A stretch of DNA of 64,000 bases from contig NZ_JAFIBY010000001.1 of assembly GCF_017832355.1 (NCBI RefSeq), positions 1,426,001 through 1,490,000 on the forward strand. Direction: 5' to 3'. The notes beneath the pieces are model-generated. The model was not told where the DNA came from. It saw only the letters and a list, made by a program, of their open reading frames with translations, and did no database searches. Shown in pieces: positions 62,618-64,000 of this stretch (position 1 is its first letter; every line of letters begins with the position of its first letter). Origin of the DNA: Serratia sp. PL17 (GTDB lineage Bacteria; Pseudomonadota; Gammaproteobacteria; Enterobacterales; Enterobacteriaceae). A program made the position numbers and the translations under genes.

Positions 62618-63400
62618 TCAAATTTGCCAACGATGCCAAGCCTGTGGCAGCAGTCTGGCGAAGCGTTTTGCCCAGTTCTGCTGGCCTTGTTGATCGGCGA
62701 TCAGATCCTGGCGGATCTCAATGCCGACATAGGGAAGCTGTCGCCGCTCTGCATGCACCGGCAGCGTGTAATCCGTGGCGTCGGTCATGGCGTAGGGTTC
62801 GTTGATCCCCACGTCCAAATCCCCTTCTTCTCGCAACAGTTCAGCCAACAGCAAGGCGAATTCCGGGTGGCGATTAAACAGCAGCCCCACCTGCCATGGC
62901 CGCGCACTCCCTTTAAATACCGGCGTGAAACTGTGCATCGCAATAACCGCCGTTGGTAAACCGGCACGTTGACGCTCGTCCAAGGTATCGGCAATGGTGC
63001 GGTGATAAGGCAGAAAAATCTCATGTTCACGGGCTAAACTTTGTTCAGCAGGAATACCGACATTGCCGGGAATTGGCGTCAGCTCGGACACCTGTGGTAT
63101 CGAGCTGACAATGCCGGGCGTACGGTTACAGTCAATCACTAATCGTGAGTAACGCTGGTGAATCAGTGTGGTATCCAGTTGGCGGCTGAGGTGACGTGAA
63201 ACGCCTAGTGCGCCAATGTCCCAACCGATATGGCGGTCAATCTCCCCCGCCGGCAAGCCCAGATCACCCAAACGTTGGGGGATTGCCTGGCCTGCGTGAT
63301 CGCACAGCAATAAAAAGGGAGCGATACCCTTTGCTGTTTCAACCGCCACGGCGGCGGGGTCATCCAGGGTTAATAAAGACGGGACAAACGACTGTGGCAT
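62618..63400 (-). CDS. N-formylglutamate amidohydrolase family protein
   Basis: A 260-residue hydrolase of the N-formylglutamate deformylase (HutG/FGase) family. Motifs are LLLCDHAGQAIP, DIGALGVSRHLS, DCNRTP and AMHSFTPVFKG, with GLLFNRHPE after them; the His, Asp and Glu residues are candidate metal ligands. Family members release formate from N-formyl-Glu; many close relatives outside hut operons have unproved substrates. GGAG lies upstream. It lies apart from histidine catabolism genes. Confidence 0.87.
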   Translation of the reverse strand: MPQSFVPSLLTLDDPAAVAVETAKGIAPFLLLCDHAGQAIPQRLGDLGLPAGEIDRHIGWDIGALGVSRHLSRQLDTTLIHQRYSRLVIDCNRTPGIVSSIPQVSELTPIPGNVGIPAEQSLAREHEIFLPYHRTIADTLDERQRAGLPTAVIAMHSFTPVFKGSARPWQVGLLFNRHPEFALLLAELLREEGDLDVGINEPYAMTDATDYTLPVHAERRQLPYVGIEIRQDLIADQQGQQNWAKRFARLLPQAWHRWQI

Positions 63401-63499
63401 GAAAGACTCCGACGCTGGAACAAAGCCTTATCTTAGGCTATATCCCACCGCCGGCGCCAAGGCTCGGATTAGATCAAAAATGCATGAATGAGAAGCTAA

Positions 63500-64000
63500 T
63501 CATTCTATGCACGCATCCTGGGGCTGATGTACCGCAATGTAACGCTGGAAACGCGCCGGTTTAAGCCGGGTCAGATCGACCAATACCAGACCATCAATGC
63601 AGTTATTGAATGCCGGGTCGGTACCAAAATCAATAAACTGTACCCCGCCCGGTTCACACAGCTCGGTATATTGCTTGTATAGCGTTGGGATAGAGCAACC
63701 AATGTTGCTCAGCAGGCTTTTCAGTCTGACCAGGTCTTCCTGATAGTTATCGCCGGCAAACTGCGCCAATACCTGCGGCAATGAGGCAGGATAAGGTTGA
63801 CGAGACTGCGCCAACGCATGATTGGGCGAGAAGTACAATCGGTAGAAGGCAATCAACAGGTCACGCGCCGTTACCGGCATACCGCCGGAAATGGAAACCG
63901 GGCCAAAGAGATAGCGGTACTGTGGGTATTTTGCCAGATAAGCGCCAATGCCAAGCCACAGATAGTCCAGCCCGCGCTTGCCCCAATAGGCCGGCTGAAT
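63500..64000 (-). CDS. Hemolysin-like/OlsB-OlsF type N-acyltransferase, C-terminal part
   Basis: Partial; the N-terminal part lies beyond the right edge and the frame is open to the last base. The visible 166 residues include AYWGKRGLDYLWLGIGAYL and YRYLFGPVSISGGMP, followed by ARDLLIAFYRLYFSPN, typical of the GNAT-like N-acyltransferases of ornithine-lipid synthesis (OlsB, or the C-terminal half of OlsF) and hemolysin-related proteins. These transfer a fatty acyl chain to the alpha-amine of ornithine. Serratia species are known to have the bifunctional OlsF; whether the missing part carries the second acyltransferase domain cannot be seen. The internal ATG at 63880 is not the true start. Confidence 0.8.
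   Translation of the reverse strand: MQPAYWGKRGLDYLWLGIGAYLAKYPQYRYLFGPVSISGGMPVTARDLLIAFYRLYFSPNHALAQSRQPYPASLPQVLAQFAGDNYQEDLVRLKSLLSNIGCSIPTLYKQYTELCEPGGVQFIDFGTDPAFNNCIDGLVLVDLTRLKPARFQRYIAVHQPQDACIE

Overview
The window looks like chromosome from an enterobacterium, most probably a Serratia of the plymuthica/liquefaciens/proteamaculans type. The support is moderate GC with typical enterobacterial codon use, an intact sfuABC iron(III) transporter like the one known from Serratia marcescens, a palatinose-type sucrose-isomer operon, an intergenic palindromic repeat of the Serratia/Yersinia kind, and a hemolysin/OlsF-like acyltransferase at the right edge. No prophage, insertion sequence, CRISPR array, rRNA or tRNA was recognised. 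The species is inferred from gene content only.

Left part (1-20.8 kb). A siderophore N-hydroxylase gene runs off the left edge behind about 1 kb of AT-rich non-coding DNA. A seven-gene sucrose-isomer (pal-like) cluster follows: GH13 glucosidase, ABC ATPase, GH4 glycosidase, two permeases and a binding protein on the minus strand, with a divergent LysR regulator. A lone PTS EIIB-like gene lies behind its own leader terminator, and near-identical LysR-type operators sit at the regulator and at this EIIB gene. Next come a small lipoprotein, a large MscS channel, an ABC-F protein with a 27-codon leader peptide and attenuator-like folding, a GNAT enzyme, and a magnesium-related array on the minus strand: M-box riboswitch, short mgtE, mgtS-like 30-residue protein, 59-residue membrane protein and CDF transporter. 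An orphan oligopeptide-binding protein closes the section.

Middle part (20.8-45 kb). sfuABC with a likely Fur site, a second EF-G gene outside the str operon, an EamA exporter, an orphan siderophore-binding protein with a good Fur box, an AraC regulator divergent from a succinate-semialdehyde-type dehydrogenase, a TetR-controlled operon (TIM-barrel isomerase and two alpha/beta hydrolases) with a 30-bp perfect palindrome, a LysR divergent from an exported alpha/beta hydrolase fold protein whose nucleophile is Ala, a cupin, the potassium transporter kup, and a NitT/TauT-type ABC transporter (fused permease plus ATPase) without a binding protein.

Right part (45-64 kb). A LIV-type ABC transporter is co-transcribed with an L-2-aminothiazoline-4-carboxylate (ATC) hydrolase and an N-carbamoyl amino acid amidohydrolase, which together suggest uptake of a thiazoline and its conversion to cysteine. 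Then come an ArsR/SRPBCC pair with an operator over the start codon, a ZntB-like CorA protein, a pit-ppk2 phosphate/polyphosphate operon with a PHO-box-like site, pbpG, a luciferase-like oxidoreductase, a MocR regulator (ptsJ) divergent from a small ORF, a class I glutamine amidotransferase and pyridoxal kinase, then ycgR, an N-formylglutamate amidohydrolase, and a truncated N-acyltransferase at the edge.

The observations most worth testing are the ABC-F leader peptide, the mgtE/mgtS/59-residue/CDF array, the EIIB gene with its leader terminator and shared LysR operators, the ATC-to-cysteine operon, and the PHO-box-linked pit-ppk2 pair.
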